Shown: positions 6,803 through 13,852, counted from the stretch's first letter. The stretch: DNA of 20,826 nucleotides from DASTGO01 sp035719045 (GCA_035719045.1 DASTGO010000133.1:1-20826); one strand, 5' to 3'. The notes: a model not told the origin generated them from the sequence alone. A program made the numbers and translations.

Positions 6803-9483
6803 GTGTCCGTGACCCTCCCGCCGTCCGGCTCCGTCGCGCAGTCCTGACCCGGCTCCGCGATTCCCCGGTCGCCCGCAGGCCGGTCACCGGCAGGCCCGGT
6901 CTCGCCCCCGGCCGCGCGCTCGGGGGCCGCCGGCAGGACGAGGACCATGGTCAGTCCGCCGCCCGGGGTGTCCTCGGGGTCCAGGGTGCCACCCAGGGCC
7001 TCGGCGAAGCCGCGCGCCACCGCCAGCCCGAGCCCGACCCCGGAGGACGTGGTGTCCCCCACGCGCTGGAACGCCCCGAACATCCGCTGCTTGGCCTCGG
7101 CCGAGACCCCGCGCCCCCGGTCCACCACCCGGATCTCCACCGTCCCCGGCCGCATCGAGGCGCTGACCACGACCGGCTCCTCGGTGGCCGCGTGGGTGAG
7201 GGAGTTCTGCACGATGTTGGCCACGATCCGTTCCAGCAGGCCCGCGTCGGTGCAGATCATCGGCAGCGCCTCGTCCATCTCGAGGCGGACCCGGCCCGGG
7301 GGCAGCCCGGCCAGCGCCCGCGGCACCACCTCGTCCAGGGCGAAGCGGGTGACCAGCGGCCGGACGGCCCCGGTCTGCAGCCGGGTGACGTCCAGCAGGT
7401 TCTCGATCAGCGACTCCAGCCGGTCGGCCCCCTCCTCGACAGTGGCCAGCAGTTCGGCCTCGTCCTCCGGGGCGAACCGGACGTCGGGCTGGCGCAGGCT
7501 GCTGATCGCCGCCTTGACCGAGGCGAGCGGGGTCCGCAGGTCGTGGGAGACGGCGGCCAGCAGGGCGGTCCGGACCGCGTTGCCGTGGGCGAGTTCGGCG
7601 GCCTGCCGGGCCCGGGCCCGCAGCCGCTGGCGTTCCAGCAGGACGGCGGCCTGGGCGGCGAATGCCTCCAGCATCCGGCGGTCGTCGGCCGGCAGGGTCC
7701 GGCCCCGCATCGCCAGGGTCAGGGTCGGGGTCAGCGTCACGGACTCGTCGGCGTCGCCGGGGCCGGTGCTGGCGGGTTCGCCCCAGCGGGCCACCGAGCG
7801 CCAGGCGGACCACTCGTCGTCGCGTTCCAGCAGGGTCGCCGAGGTCATCCCGAGGGTCTGCCCGAGCCTGGCGAGCACCCGGCCGACCCCGTCGTCGGCG
7901 GCGTCGTCCCCGCGCAGGGCGCTGCGGGCGAGCAGGCTGAGCGCCTCCGCCTCCCGGGCGGACCGGCTGGCCTGCCCGGACCGCCGGGCCGCCAGGTCCA
8001 CCACCGAGGACACCGCCGCCGCGACCAGGACGAACGCGGCCAGGGTGAAGGCGTTCTGCGGGTCGGCGATGGTCAGCGTCGCGTAGGGCGGGGTGAAGAA
8101 CCAGTTGAGCAGCAGCCCGCCGCCGACGGCGGCGGCCAGGGCGGGGCGCAGCCCGCCGAGCAGGGCGACCCCGACGGTGAACACCATGAACACCATCGCG
8201 TGGGTGGACAGCGACAGCCGCTCCCGGTGCGGGCTCATCACGGCGACCAGCACCGGCAGCCCCGCAGCCGCGAGCATCCAGCCGCCGGTGCGCCGGGCCC
8301 GGCCGAGCCCGGTGGTCGCCGCGCGGGTTCCGGACGCCGCACCGGTGTCCACGGTCACCAGGTGGACGTCGATCGGGCCGGACAGCCGGCTCACCGACTC
8401 CCCGACGGTTCCCCGGAGCCGGCGCCACCACGGCCGGTCCCCCGCCCCGATGACGATCTGCGAGGCGTTCGCACCGCGGGCGAACTCGACCAGGGCGGCT
8501 GCCGGGTCCGGCCCGACCACGGCGTGGAAGGTCCCGCCGAGGCCGGCCACCAGATCGCGGGAGCGCTGCAGCCCGGCCGGCCAGTCCCCCGACACCCGGT
8601 CCGGACGCGAGACGTGGACGGCCAGCAGTTCCCCGCCGGCCCCGCGCCGGGCGATCCGGGCCGCCCGTCGCAGCAGCACCTCGTCGCCGGGACCACCACC
8701 GAGGCCGACCACCACCCGCTCCCGCGCACTCCACGAGGCGTCGATGCCGTGCTCGGCGCGGTAGCCGGCCAGCGCGGCCTCGACCCGGTCGGCCAGCCAG
8801 AGCAGGGCCAGCTCGCGCAGCGCGGTCAGGTTGCCGGGCCGGAAGAAGTGCGACAGGGCGGCGTCCACCGTGTCCGGGGTGAACACGTTGCCGTGCGCGA
8901 TCCGCCGGCGCAGCGACTCGGGGGCCATGTCGACCAGCTCGATCTGGTCGGCCCGCCGGACGGTCTCGTCCGGCACCGTCTCCGACATCCGGGTGCCGGT
9001 GATCGCCTCGACGACGTCGGCCAGGGACTCCAGGTGGGCGACGTTCAGGGTGCACACGACGTCGATCCCGGCGTCCAGCAACTGCTCGACGTCCTGCCAG
9101 CGCTTGGCGTTCGGGCAGCCGGGCGGGTTGCCGTGCGCCAGCTCGTCGACGAGGACCACCTCGGGCCGGCGCGCCAGCACGGCGTCGACGTCCAGCTCGC
9201 CCTGGGCGGTCCCGCGGTACGGGACGGCCCGGCGCGGGATCACCGGCAGGCCCTCCACCAGCCGCGCGGTGTTGGGCCGGCCGTAGCTCTCCACGTAGCC
9301 GACGACCACGTCGGTGCCGCGCTCGGCCCGGCGGTGTGCCTCCGCGAGCATCGCGTAGGTCTTGCCGACGCCGGGGGCGGCCCCGAAGTAGACGCGCAGG
9401 GTCCCGCGGGCGGGCCGCTCGGGCGGCGGGGCCGGCGGGTCCACGGGCTCTGGCAGGGCCGGCGGCTCCGTCGGTTCGTTCAC
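6799..9483 (-). CDS. kdpD: KdpD, membrane sensor histidine kinase
   Basis: An 894-residue sensor kinase of normal KdpD length. In order: a Pro-rich N-terminus; the KdpD nucleotide-binding domain with Walker A GAAPGVGKT (34-42) and Walker B-like VVLVDELAHGN (109-119); a USP-like domain (about 256-380); four hydrophobic helices (about 402-500); a GAF-like linker; and the kinase core with phospho-acceptor His in VSHDLRTPL (H647). The N-box reads NIVQNSLTHA, and the G boxes include VVDRGRGVS and GVGLGLAVARG. The GTG at 9483 was chosen because GAGGGTGA lies 6 nt upstream and the Walker A motif then falls at the usual position. The segment after Walker B reads HGNPPGCPNAKRWQDV where most KdpD proteins have a HTNxPGSRHxKRWQDV-like sequence. 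It is coupled to kdpE downstream. Confidence 0.94.
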   Translation of the reverse strand: MNEPTEPPALPEPVDPPAPPPERPARGTLRVYFGAAPGVGKTYAMLAEAHRRAERGTDVVVGYVESYGRPNTARLVEGLPVIPRRAVPYRGTAQGELDVDAVLARRPEVVLVDELAHGNPPGCPNAKRWQDVEQLLDAGIDVVCTLNVAHLESLADVVEAITGTRMSETVPDETVRRADQIELVDMAPESLRRRIAHGNVFTPDTVDAALSHFFRPGNLTALRELALLWLADRVEAALAGYRAEHGIDASWSARERVVVGLGGGPGDEVLLRRAARIARRGAGGELLAVHVSRPDRVSGDWPAGLQRSRDLVAGLGGTFHAVVGPDPAAALVEFARGANASQIVIGAGDRPWWRRLRGTVGESVSRLSGPIDVHLVTVDTGAASGTRAATTGLGRARRTGGWMLAAAGLPVLVAVMSPHRERLSLSTHAMVFMVFTVGVALLGGLRPALAAAVGGGLLLNWFFTPPYATLTIADPQNAFTLAAFVLVAAAVSSVVDLAARRSGQASRSAREAEALSLLARSALRGDDAADDGVGRVLARLGQTLGMTSATLLERDDEWSAWRSVARWGEPASTGPGDADESVTLTPTLTLAMRGRTLPADDRRMLEAFAAQAAVLLERQRLRARARQAAELAHGNAVRTALLAAVSHDLRTPLASVKAAISSLRQPDVRFAPEDEAELLATVEEGADRLESLIENLLDVTRLQTGAVRPLVTRFALDEVVPRALAGLPPGRVRLEMDEALPMICTDAGLLERIVANIVQNSLTHAATEEPVVVSASMRPGTVEIRVVDRGRGVSAEAKQRMFGAFQRVGDTTSSGVGLGLAVARGFAEALGGTLDPEDTPGGGLTMVLVLPAAPERAAGGETGPAGDRPAGDRGIAEPGQDCATEPDGGRVTDT

Positions 9484-9570
9484 GGCGCAGTCACCCTCGG
9501 GACGGGCACCCCGCCAGTGTCCTCGATCCTGATCGGGCGGTGGACGACGGCCCGCCGCCAGCGCGGCTCG

Positions 9571-9602
9571 GCAGAGGCGGCACCGGGCAGAGGCGTCGCC
9601 GG
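9571..9602. repeat. Two-unit 16-bp direct repeat in the kdpD upstream region
   Basis: GCAGAGGCGGCACCGG (9571-9586) is followed directly by GCAGAGGCGTCGCCGG (9587-9602), which matches at 14 of 16 positions. A third, much weaker unit may follow. It lies in the 158-bp gap between the small lipoprotein gene and kdpD. It may be only slippage in GC-rich DNA. Confidence 0.5.
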
Positions 9603-9641
9603 GCCAAGGCAGCCGGCACGTTCCCGCCCCAGCCAGACGGG

Positions 9642-9995
9642 TCAGCGCCGGCGACGTCGGGCGGCCGAGGACCCGGGGCCGCCGGAGAACACCACGGACA
9701 CCCCGATCATGAAGCCGAAGTCGTACCAGCCGCCGTTGTTGTGCACCTCGTAGAGACTCACGTTGTGGTTGAACAGCGAGATCAGGAACGTGATCGGGCT
9801 GATGAACCCGTGCCAGAGGCCGAGCCAGAACCCGGCCTGGTGCCCGGATCCCACCGCCGCGGCGTCGTTCGGCCCGGCGGCGCACCCCGCCAGCAGCAGC
9901 ACCCCGAGGACGATCACAGCGACGATCACCGCCGTGCCCGCCGTCCCGGTCAGGAACGGCTTCGTCCGGACCTGTCCTCCTCGCGCTCCTGCCAT
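9642..9995 (-). CDS. Small predicted lipoprotein with conserved GFWLGLWHGFISP / HNNGGWYDFGF core
   Basis: A 117-residue protein. A positively charged start, a hydrophobic segment (about 21-37) and the lipobox LLAGC with Cys38 suggest export and lipid attachment to the outer face of the membrane. The rest contains an aromatic, Gly-rich core (GFWLGLWHGFISPITFLISLF, then YEVHNNGGWYDFGFMIGV) with two further hydrophobic stretches, and ends in SSAARRRRR. I believe proteins with this core recur in other bacteria as uncharacterised membrane proteins, but I know no function. The ATG at 9995 has an excellent GGAGGT 5 nt upstream; longer in-frame extensions lack family-like sequence. It lies 158 bp upstream of kdpD on the same strand and could be cotranscribed with the sensor pair. 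It could also be a non-acylated three-helix membrane protein. Confidence 0.78.
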   Translation of the reverse strand: MAGARGGQVRTKPFLTGTAGTAVIVAVIVLGVLLLAGCAAGPNDAAAVGSGHQAGFWLGLWHGFISPITFLISLFNHNVSLYEVHNNGGWYDFGFMIGVSVVFSGGPGSSAARRRRR

Positions 9996-10246
9996 CCCGC
10001 ACCTCCGGCGTCCAGCCAATGCCCATGGGCCGTGGACCGGCCAGATCCGAACGTCCCGCCCCCGGCCGCCTCCACTCTCCCCCAGGGCGACGTCGCCGGA
10101 CATCCGGCGGGCCCCCTCCAGACGTTGCCACACGTGATGAGCCCACGGACGGTCCAGCCGGGCCGACCGGATCCCGCGCCCAGGATCAGCTGGGAGAATT
10201 CCGGCCGACGGGCTGGGCGCCGGATCGGGGAGCGAGGGGGCAGGCC
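9996..10246. other. Divergent intergenic region between the lipoprotein and DUF2695 genes
   Basis: About 250 bp that must hold outward promoters for both genes. I see no hexamer pair that I would defend. Beyond ribosome-binding sites at both ends (GGAGGT for the left gene, GAGGGGG at 10234-10240 for the right), nothing stands out. Confidence 0.4.
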
Positions 10247-10621
10247 ATGGTGTCGCGGGAGGAACAGGCTGACCGCAAGGCTCTGAGGGACGACTACCTG
10301 CGGGCCCAACAGGCTCGTAGTGCCGCCTTCATGCCCCTGGACCGGCCGCAACTGGAGGCGCTGCTCGCCCACGTGGACGACTCGGTCTTCGCCCAGGGAT
10401 GCGATCACACCCTCCGGGCGGCCGATGCCTGGGCCGCCACCCAGGACGTCGATCTGGCGCAACTGCATCGCGGACTTGAGGAGTACGGCGGCTTCTGCGA
10501 CTGCGGGGTCATGCTGAGCGTGGACCCCGAGTACGTCTTCACCCCGCTGCGGACCTCCGGGTCCGAAAGCGCCGCCTCAACGCCGAATGCCCGCCGACGT
10601 CCTGGGGGCGAACCACTCTAG
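10247..10621 (+). CDS. DUF2695 domain protein
   Basis: A 124-residue soluble protein. The core CDHTLRAADAWAATQ, followed about 15 residues later by LEEYGGFCDCGVMLSV, matches the DUF2695 pattern (CxHTxxxTxxW ... GGxCDCEV), with Cys at the start and a CDC pair. The cysteine and histidine could bind a metal, but no function is established for the family. The ATG at 10247 follows GAGGGGG with 6-nt spacing. The N-terminal 30 residues are charged (REEQADRKALRDDYLRA) and probably helical. The C-terminal tail after YVFTPL is Ser/Arg-rich and looks unconserved. The next gene begins 57 bp downstream on the same strand but appears to have its own promoter. Confidence 0.82.
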   Translation: MVSREEQADRKALRDDYLRAQQARSAAFMPLDRPQLEALLAHVDDSVFAQGCDHTLRAADAWAATQDVDLAQLHRGLEEYGGFCDCGVMLSVDPEYVFTPLRTSGSESAASTPNARRRPGGEPL

Positions 10622-10635
10622 CCACGCGCCCGTGG
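10622..10635 (+). terminator. Short hairpin after the DUF2695 gene
   Basis: CCACG (10622-10626) and CGTGG (10631-10635) form a perfect 5-bp stem with a 4-nt loop immediately after the stop codon. It is small, so termination here is uncertain. Confidence 0.25.
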
Positions 10636-10666
10636 ATGAGCCGGCGGATGTCCAGCCCCGGATCCC

Positions 10667-10672
10667 TACACT
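10667..10672 (+). promoter_or_regulatory. -10 hexamer for the small membrane protein (leaderless)
   Basis: TACACT ends exactly 6 nt before the GTG at 10679 and there is no Shine-Dalgarno sequence. This places the predicted transcription start on or next to the G of the start codon. Confidence 0.5.
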
Positions 10673-10678
10673 CCGGCT

Positions 10679-10987
10679 GTGACCATCCCTCTCGCCGTCG
10701 TCTGGGTCGGGTGCGCAACGCTGTCAGCGCTTCTCGGCCTGGTGAACCTCATTCAGGTGCCACTCGGCCGACAGGTGTTCGCGGCATCCCGGAGCAGGCG
10801 CACCGCCACCCAGATCCGGCGACAGTCACTGGCCGCAGCGATCGAGATGCTCGGTTTCTCGGTTGCCTGCCTCGGCCTCCTGCTCGGGTCCGGTGTGATC
10901 AGCGAGCTCGGCCTTGTCTTCGCTATCGGCGGCTTCGCAGCCCTGATCGTCGTGCGACGGTCGGGTGCACCCCCTTCCTCGTCCTGA
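10679..10987 (+). CDS. Small three-helix membrane protein, function unknown
   Basis: A 102-residue protein with three predicted membrane segments: about 4-26 (IPLAVVWVGCATLSALLGLVNL), 56-72 and 74-92. A basic, arginine-rich loop (GRQVFAASRSRRTATQIRRQS, about 30-50) joins the first two and would be cytoplasmic by the positive-inside rule. No family is recognised. Support for a real gene comes from the TACACT box 6 nt before the GTG, the coherent hydrophobic pattern in this frame only, and the hydrophobic organisation up to the stop. It ends 111 bp before a strong hairpin shared with the convergent rtcB gene. Confidence 0.62.
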   Translation: MTIPLAVVWVGCATLSALLGLVNLIQVPLGRQVFAASRSRRTATQIRRQSLAAAIEMLGFSVACLGLLLGSGVISELGLVFAIGGFAALIVVRRSGAPPSSS

Positions 10988-11098
10988 GGTCTGTTTCAGG
11001 AGTGCACTGTCTGCCCTGCGGCGAAGCACGCAAGCAGTTGACGCCGGCCACCAGGCTCCGCTACCCGCTTGTGCCCGAATGTGCCCCGGGCAGCAGAC

Positions 11099-11139
11099 GG
11101 GGGCTCCGCACCAGGCCTCTGACCTGCCGCGGAGCCCCC
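11099..11139. terminator. Strong hairpin after rtcB (bidirectional terminator)
   Basis: GGGGGCTCCGC (11099-11109) and GCGGAGCCCCC (11129-11139) form a perfect 11-bp stem with a 19-nt loop. It starts 4 nt past the rtcB stop and also lies downstream of the opposing small membrane-protein gene. No T-run follows, which is typical for actinobacterial hairpin terminators. Confidence 0.7.
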
Positions 11140-11143
11140 GGGC

Positions 11144-12373
11144 TCATCCCTTGACGCACATCACCTGACGCAGCCGGGCGACCACCTCGACGAGGTCGGA
11201 CTGGTTGGCCATCACCTCGTCGATGTCCTTGTAGGCGGCCGGGATCTCGTCGAGCACCCCGGCGTCCTTGCGGCATTCGACCCCCGCGGTCTGCGCCTGC
11301 AGATCCGCCAGCGTGAACTGCCGCCGGGCGGCACCCCGGCTCATCCGCCGACCGGCCCCGTGGGAGGCCGAGCGGAAGGACTCGGGATGGCCGAGCCCGC
11401 GGACGATGTAGCTCGACGTGCCCATCGACCCCGGGATGATCCCGAGCAGGCCCGCCTCCGCGCTGATCGCTCCCTTCCGGGTGACCAGCACGTCCTCGCC
11501 GTAGTGGTGCTCGGCGGAGACGTAGTTGTGGTGGCAGGAGATCACCGGGGCGAACCGGACCTGTGGCAGGAACCGGCGCAGCACGTCCTGGTACAGCCCG
11601 AGCATCACCTCACGGTTGCACCGGGCGTACTCCTGGGCCCAGAACAAATCGTGCCGGTACGCCGTCATCTCGGGGCTGCCGTCGACGAACACCGCGAGGT
11701 CCCGGTCGGGCAGGCCCGCGTTGTGCGGGAGCTTGCGGGCCACCCCGATGTGGTGCTCGGCCAGTTCCTTGCCGATGTTCCGCGATCCCGAGTGCAGCAT
11801 GATCCACACCCGTGGCTCACCCTCCGGCACGTCCTGCTCCGCCGATCCGGCGATGCCGAGTTCGTCACCGAGGACCCGGCCGTCGTCGAGGCAGAGCTCC
11901 AGGAAGTGGTTGCCGCCGCCGAGGGTGCCCAGCTGACGCTGTGCCCGCGACAGCCGGGCGTGCACCGCCGGGGTCAGCCGCTCGAACTCCTGCCACAGGG
12001 GCAGCCGGTCCACCTCGCGGGACACGGTGTCGTGCCCGGCGAAACCGACCGGGATGGCCGACTCGACCGCCCGCCGCAGCGAGCCCAGGTCGTCCGGAAG
12101 GTCCGAGGCGGTGAGGTTCGTCCGCACCGCCGCCATGCCGCAGCCGATGTCCACCCCGACCGCGGCCGGGCTGACGGCACCGCGCATCGCGATCACCGAA
12201 CCGACCGTGGCCCCCTTACCCAGGTGCACGTCGGCCATGGCGGCCACGTGGTGATGCACCCAGGGCAGGTCGGCGATCCGGCGCAACTGGTCCAGGGCGG
12301 CGGACTCCACCTCCTGCGGCTGCGTCCACAGCAGGATCGGCGAGCCCGCTCCGCGCAGAGTTGCCGGCGACAT
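11144..12373 (-). CDS. rtcB: RNA-splicing ligase RtcB
   Basis: A 409-residue RtcB, the normal length for bacterial members. RtcB joins RNA 2',3'-cyclic phosphate (or 3'-phosphate) ends to 5'-OH ends using GTP and Mn2+. Conserved blocks are DVHLGKGATVGSV (48-60), GVDIGCGMAAV (73-83, with metal ligands D75 and C78), LGTLGGGNHFLEL (148-160), LHSGSRNIG (193-201), VISCHHNYVSAEHHYG (277-292) and GSMGTSSYIVRG (315-326). The guanylated histidine is in SASHGAGRRMSRG (335-347, H338). The ATG at 12373 gives the expected N-terminus; its upstream sequence has only a poor purine-rich site. No rtcA, archease or RtcR regulator is nearby, so this is a stand-alone repair ligase. Actinobacterial substrates are largely undefined. 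Confidence 0.95.
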   Translation of the reverse strand: MSPATLRGAGSPILLWTQPQEVESAALDQLRRIADLPWVHHHVAAMADVHLGKGATVGSVIAMRGAVSPAAVGVDIGCGMAAVRTNLTASDLPDDLGSLRRAVESAIPVGFAGHDTVSREVDRLPLWQEFERLTPAVHARLSRAQRQLGTLGGGNHFLELCLDDGRVLGDELGIAGSAEQDVPEGEPRVWIMLHSGSRNIGKELAEHHIGVARKLPHNAGLPDRDLAVFVDGSPEMTAYRHDLFWAQEYARCNREVMLGLYQDVLRRFLPQVRFAPVISCHHNYVSAEHHYGEDVLVTRKGAISAEAGLLGIIPGSMGTSSYIVRGLGHPESFRSASHGAGRRMSRGAARRQFTLADLQAQTAGVECRKDAGVLDEIPAAYKDIDEVMANQSDLVEVVARLRQVMCVKG

Positions 12374-12806
12374 GAGGGGAACCCCCGTTCTGGTTCGTCG
12401 CGGCCCGGTGACCGGGTCGGGCCGTCAGGCGTCCGGCCGTCCGCACCGGCCCGCGACATGGTTGGTCTTTGGTCCGCCCCTCCCCCGGGGGGCGGCGAGC
12501 AGATCCTCCCGGGCGGACCGCCCCGGACGCGAACGGTTTACGGTGCCGCCCTCCCGACCGGGGCCGGCTCGGGCCCTCCTGCCGGCGCCGACACCGTTGC
12601 GCAGGAGCGACGGCGTTGGCGATCAGGCCGGGGGCTCCGAGCGGGTCCTGCGTTCCGGCGTGGTGGCATTCGCGCAGTTTGGGCGGCCTTCACGAGAGCA
12701 TCGGCGACGGTATGTTCCTTCCCGCCCGGCCGGTCGTGATCTCCCGGGACGGGGTGCCGGTGACGGGGTGCGCGGGGCCGGTCCGGGTGCCCGCCACAAT
12801 GGGGCC
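12374..12806. other. Structured 433-bp non-coding region between rtcB and the Rrf2-family gene
   Basis: No reading frame here looks like a protein. On the rtcB side, GGTCCGCCC (12471-12479) is complementary to GGGCGGACC (12511-12519), while CCGCCCC (12474-12480) is also complementary to GGGGCGG (12489-12495). These two pairings exclude each other. GGGCGGACCGCCC (12511-12523) is itself a palindrome. On the Rrf2 side, TATGTT (12711-12716) could be a distal -10 element. Confidence 0.5.
12795..12800 (+). promoter_or_regulatory. -10-like hexamer for the Rrf2-family gene
   Basis: CACAAT lies exactly 6 nt upstream of the GTG at 12807, and no Shine-Dalgarno sequence is present. The spacing equals that seen before several other genes in the window. 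It suggests a leaderless mRNA. Confidence 0.4.
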
Positions 12807-13268
12807 GTGCGCATCTCCGCAAAGACCGACTACGCCATCCGGGCCGCCGCCGAACTGGCCGCCGCTCCGGAGCATGCCTGGGTGAAGACCGAGTCGGTCG
12901 CGAACGCACAGGACATCCCGCTGCCGTTCCTGCTCAACATCCTCTCCGAACTGCGCACGGCGGGCGTGGTCCGCAGCCGCCGGGGCGTCGACGGGGGCTA
13001 CCAGCTGGCCCGCCCGGCCGGTCTGATCTCGGTCGCCGACATCATCCGGGCCATCGACGGACCTCTGGCCAGCATCGCCGGCACCCGTCCCGAGGACGTC
13101 GCGTACAGCGGATCGGCGGCGGCGCTGCGGGACACCTGGGTGGCGCTGCGGGCCACCATGCGCTCAGTGCTGGAGTCGGTCACCCTGGCGCACCTGGCCC
13201 AGGGCAAACTCCCCCGCGAGGTGACTGCCGTGCTCAAGGCCGAGGACGCCTGGCGGTCCCGGGTCTGA
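12807..13268 (+). CDS. Rrf2-family transcriptional regulator without cysteines
   Basis: A 153-residue DNA-binding protein. The Rrf2 pattern starts at residue 1 (MRISAKTDYAIRAAAELA), followed by the winged helix-turn-helix (TESVANAQDIPLPFLLNILSELRTAG, about 28-53) and the wing with GVDGGYQLARP (64-74). The dimerisation helix lies near LRDTWVALRATMRSVLESVTLAHL. The whole sequence lacks cysteine, so it cannot ligate an Fe-S cluster through the three-Cys motif of IscR or NsrR; it belongs with cluster-free members such as CymR-like proteins. GTG at 12807 is fixed by the family N-terminus; longer in-frame versions are unlike the family. Neighbours on both sides are non-coding, so the target may be its own promoter or remote genes. 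Confidence 0.9.
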   Translation: MRISAKTDYAIRAAAELAAAPEHAWVKTESVANAQDIPLPFLLNILSELRTAGVVRSRRGVDGGYQLARPAGLISVADIIRAIDGPLASIAGTRPEDVAYSGSAAALRDTWVALRATMRSVLESVTLAHLAQGKLPREVTAVLKAEDAWRSRV

Positions 13269-13365
13269 ATGCCTCGGAACGCCTCGGAACCGGGCGTTCC
13301 CGTACTGAACATCCCTGTCCCGGGGCCCCGGAACCCCGGCGGATCACGAAGCGGGGGAACGCCTG

Positions 13366-13461
13366 CACGATCTGGTGGCGTCACGATCTGGTGGCGTCAC
13401 GACCGGGTGGGGTCACGACCGGATGGCGTCACGACCGGGTGGCGTCACGACCGGCATGACA
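13366..13461. repeat. Tandem array of six 16-bp units
   Basis: Units begin at 13366, 13382, 13398, 13414, 13430 and 13446. Units 1 and 2 are identical (CACGATCTGGTGGCGT). Units 3-5 are CACGACCGGGTGGGGT, CACGACCGGATGGCGT and CACGACCGGGTGGCGT. Unit 6 keeps only the first nine bases (CACGACCGG). The consensus is CACGACCGGGTGGCGT. An inverted match TGACGCCAC (13473-13481) can pair with GTGGCGTCA (13439-13447). The phase is exact at 16 bp, which gives about 1.5 helical turns per unit. Confidence 0.92.
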
Positions 13462-13498
13462 CCGTGATCGGTTGACGCCACGACCGGTTTGGTGCCAC

Positions 13499-13530
13499 GC
13501 CCCCGCCGGGAGGGGTTCACCGGCGGGGGC
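13499..13530. terminator. Strong hairpin downstream of the repeat array
   Basis: GCCCCCGCCGG (13499-13509) and CCGGCGGGGGC (13520-13530) make a perfect 11-bp stem with a 10-nt loop. It is the first strong hairpin 3' of the Rrf2-family gene, 230 bp after its stop, so any transcript reading out of that gene through the repeats would end here. Confidence 0.6.
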
Positions 13531-13852
13531 GCGGGGGCCTGTGTGAACATTCAGCTCCGGGCTGGTGGTGCCGGGAAAGCCTTGTCGATCAAGCGGTTCG
13601 GCTGATGCGGGGTGGCCGACCGCACCCACCCCCTGCATTACGGGGCGGGGGCTCAAGTGGTTACGGCCGCCCGCCTCGTTCCGGGAAATCGAGTCCCTTC
13701 GACGCCCCGGCCACCGCCCGGCCCGTCGCACCCTCCCGCCCCGGCCAATGCCCGGCCCGTCGCACCGTCCGGTCGGCGCGGGCACCGAAACCGCTGTGCG
13801 GGAACGGGTTGCGGACCGAGGCGGACGTCGGACAGAGGGGCGGTCCGCGGGA

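Larger units (their letters stand above)
13269..13852. other. 584-bp intergenic region with repeats and a strong hairpin
   Basis: No protein-like frame was found. It contains a 10-bp direct duplication near 13272-13292 (CCTCGGAACG/CCTCGGAACC), the 16-bp tandem array, the hairpin at 13499-13530, and a repeated GCCCGGCCCGTCGCACC element at about 13716 and 13749. This is unusually repeat-dense for the window. Confidence 0.6.

Noticed and set aside
7192..9753. 853-codon plus-strand open frame opposite kdpD
   Set aside because: Low-complexity shadow of the kdpD coding strand; no domains, and kdpD is unmistakable in the other frame.
11041..11098. Possible attachment-site or tRNA-end remnant around the GTGCCCGAATGTGCCCC sequence
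   Set aside because: No integrase, no second copy in the window and no tRNA structure; nothing supports an attachment site.
12372..12806. Upstream extension of the Rrf2-family gene by 145 codons
   Set aside because: The extension is Arg/Pro/Gly-rich and unlike the family, whose members begin with the MRISAKTDYAIRA-type segment at residue 1; a -10-like box lies just before that point.
13366..13461. CRISPR array
   Set aside because: Units are 16 bp and directly contiguous, with no unique spacers and no cas genes.
13642..13708. tRNA-like sequence: GGGGCG/CGCCCC ends, a D-arm-like GCTCAAGTGGTTACGGC, then GAGTCCC near the 3' end
   Set aside because: The interval is several nucleotides too short after the putative variable loop, there is no TTCRA T-loop, the anticodon stem does not pair in a 5+7+5 pattern, and no CCA follows directly. 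At best a decayed relic; a covariance-model scan for tRNA would decide.
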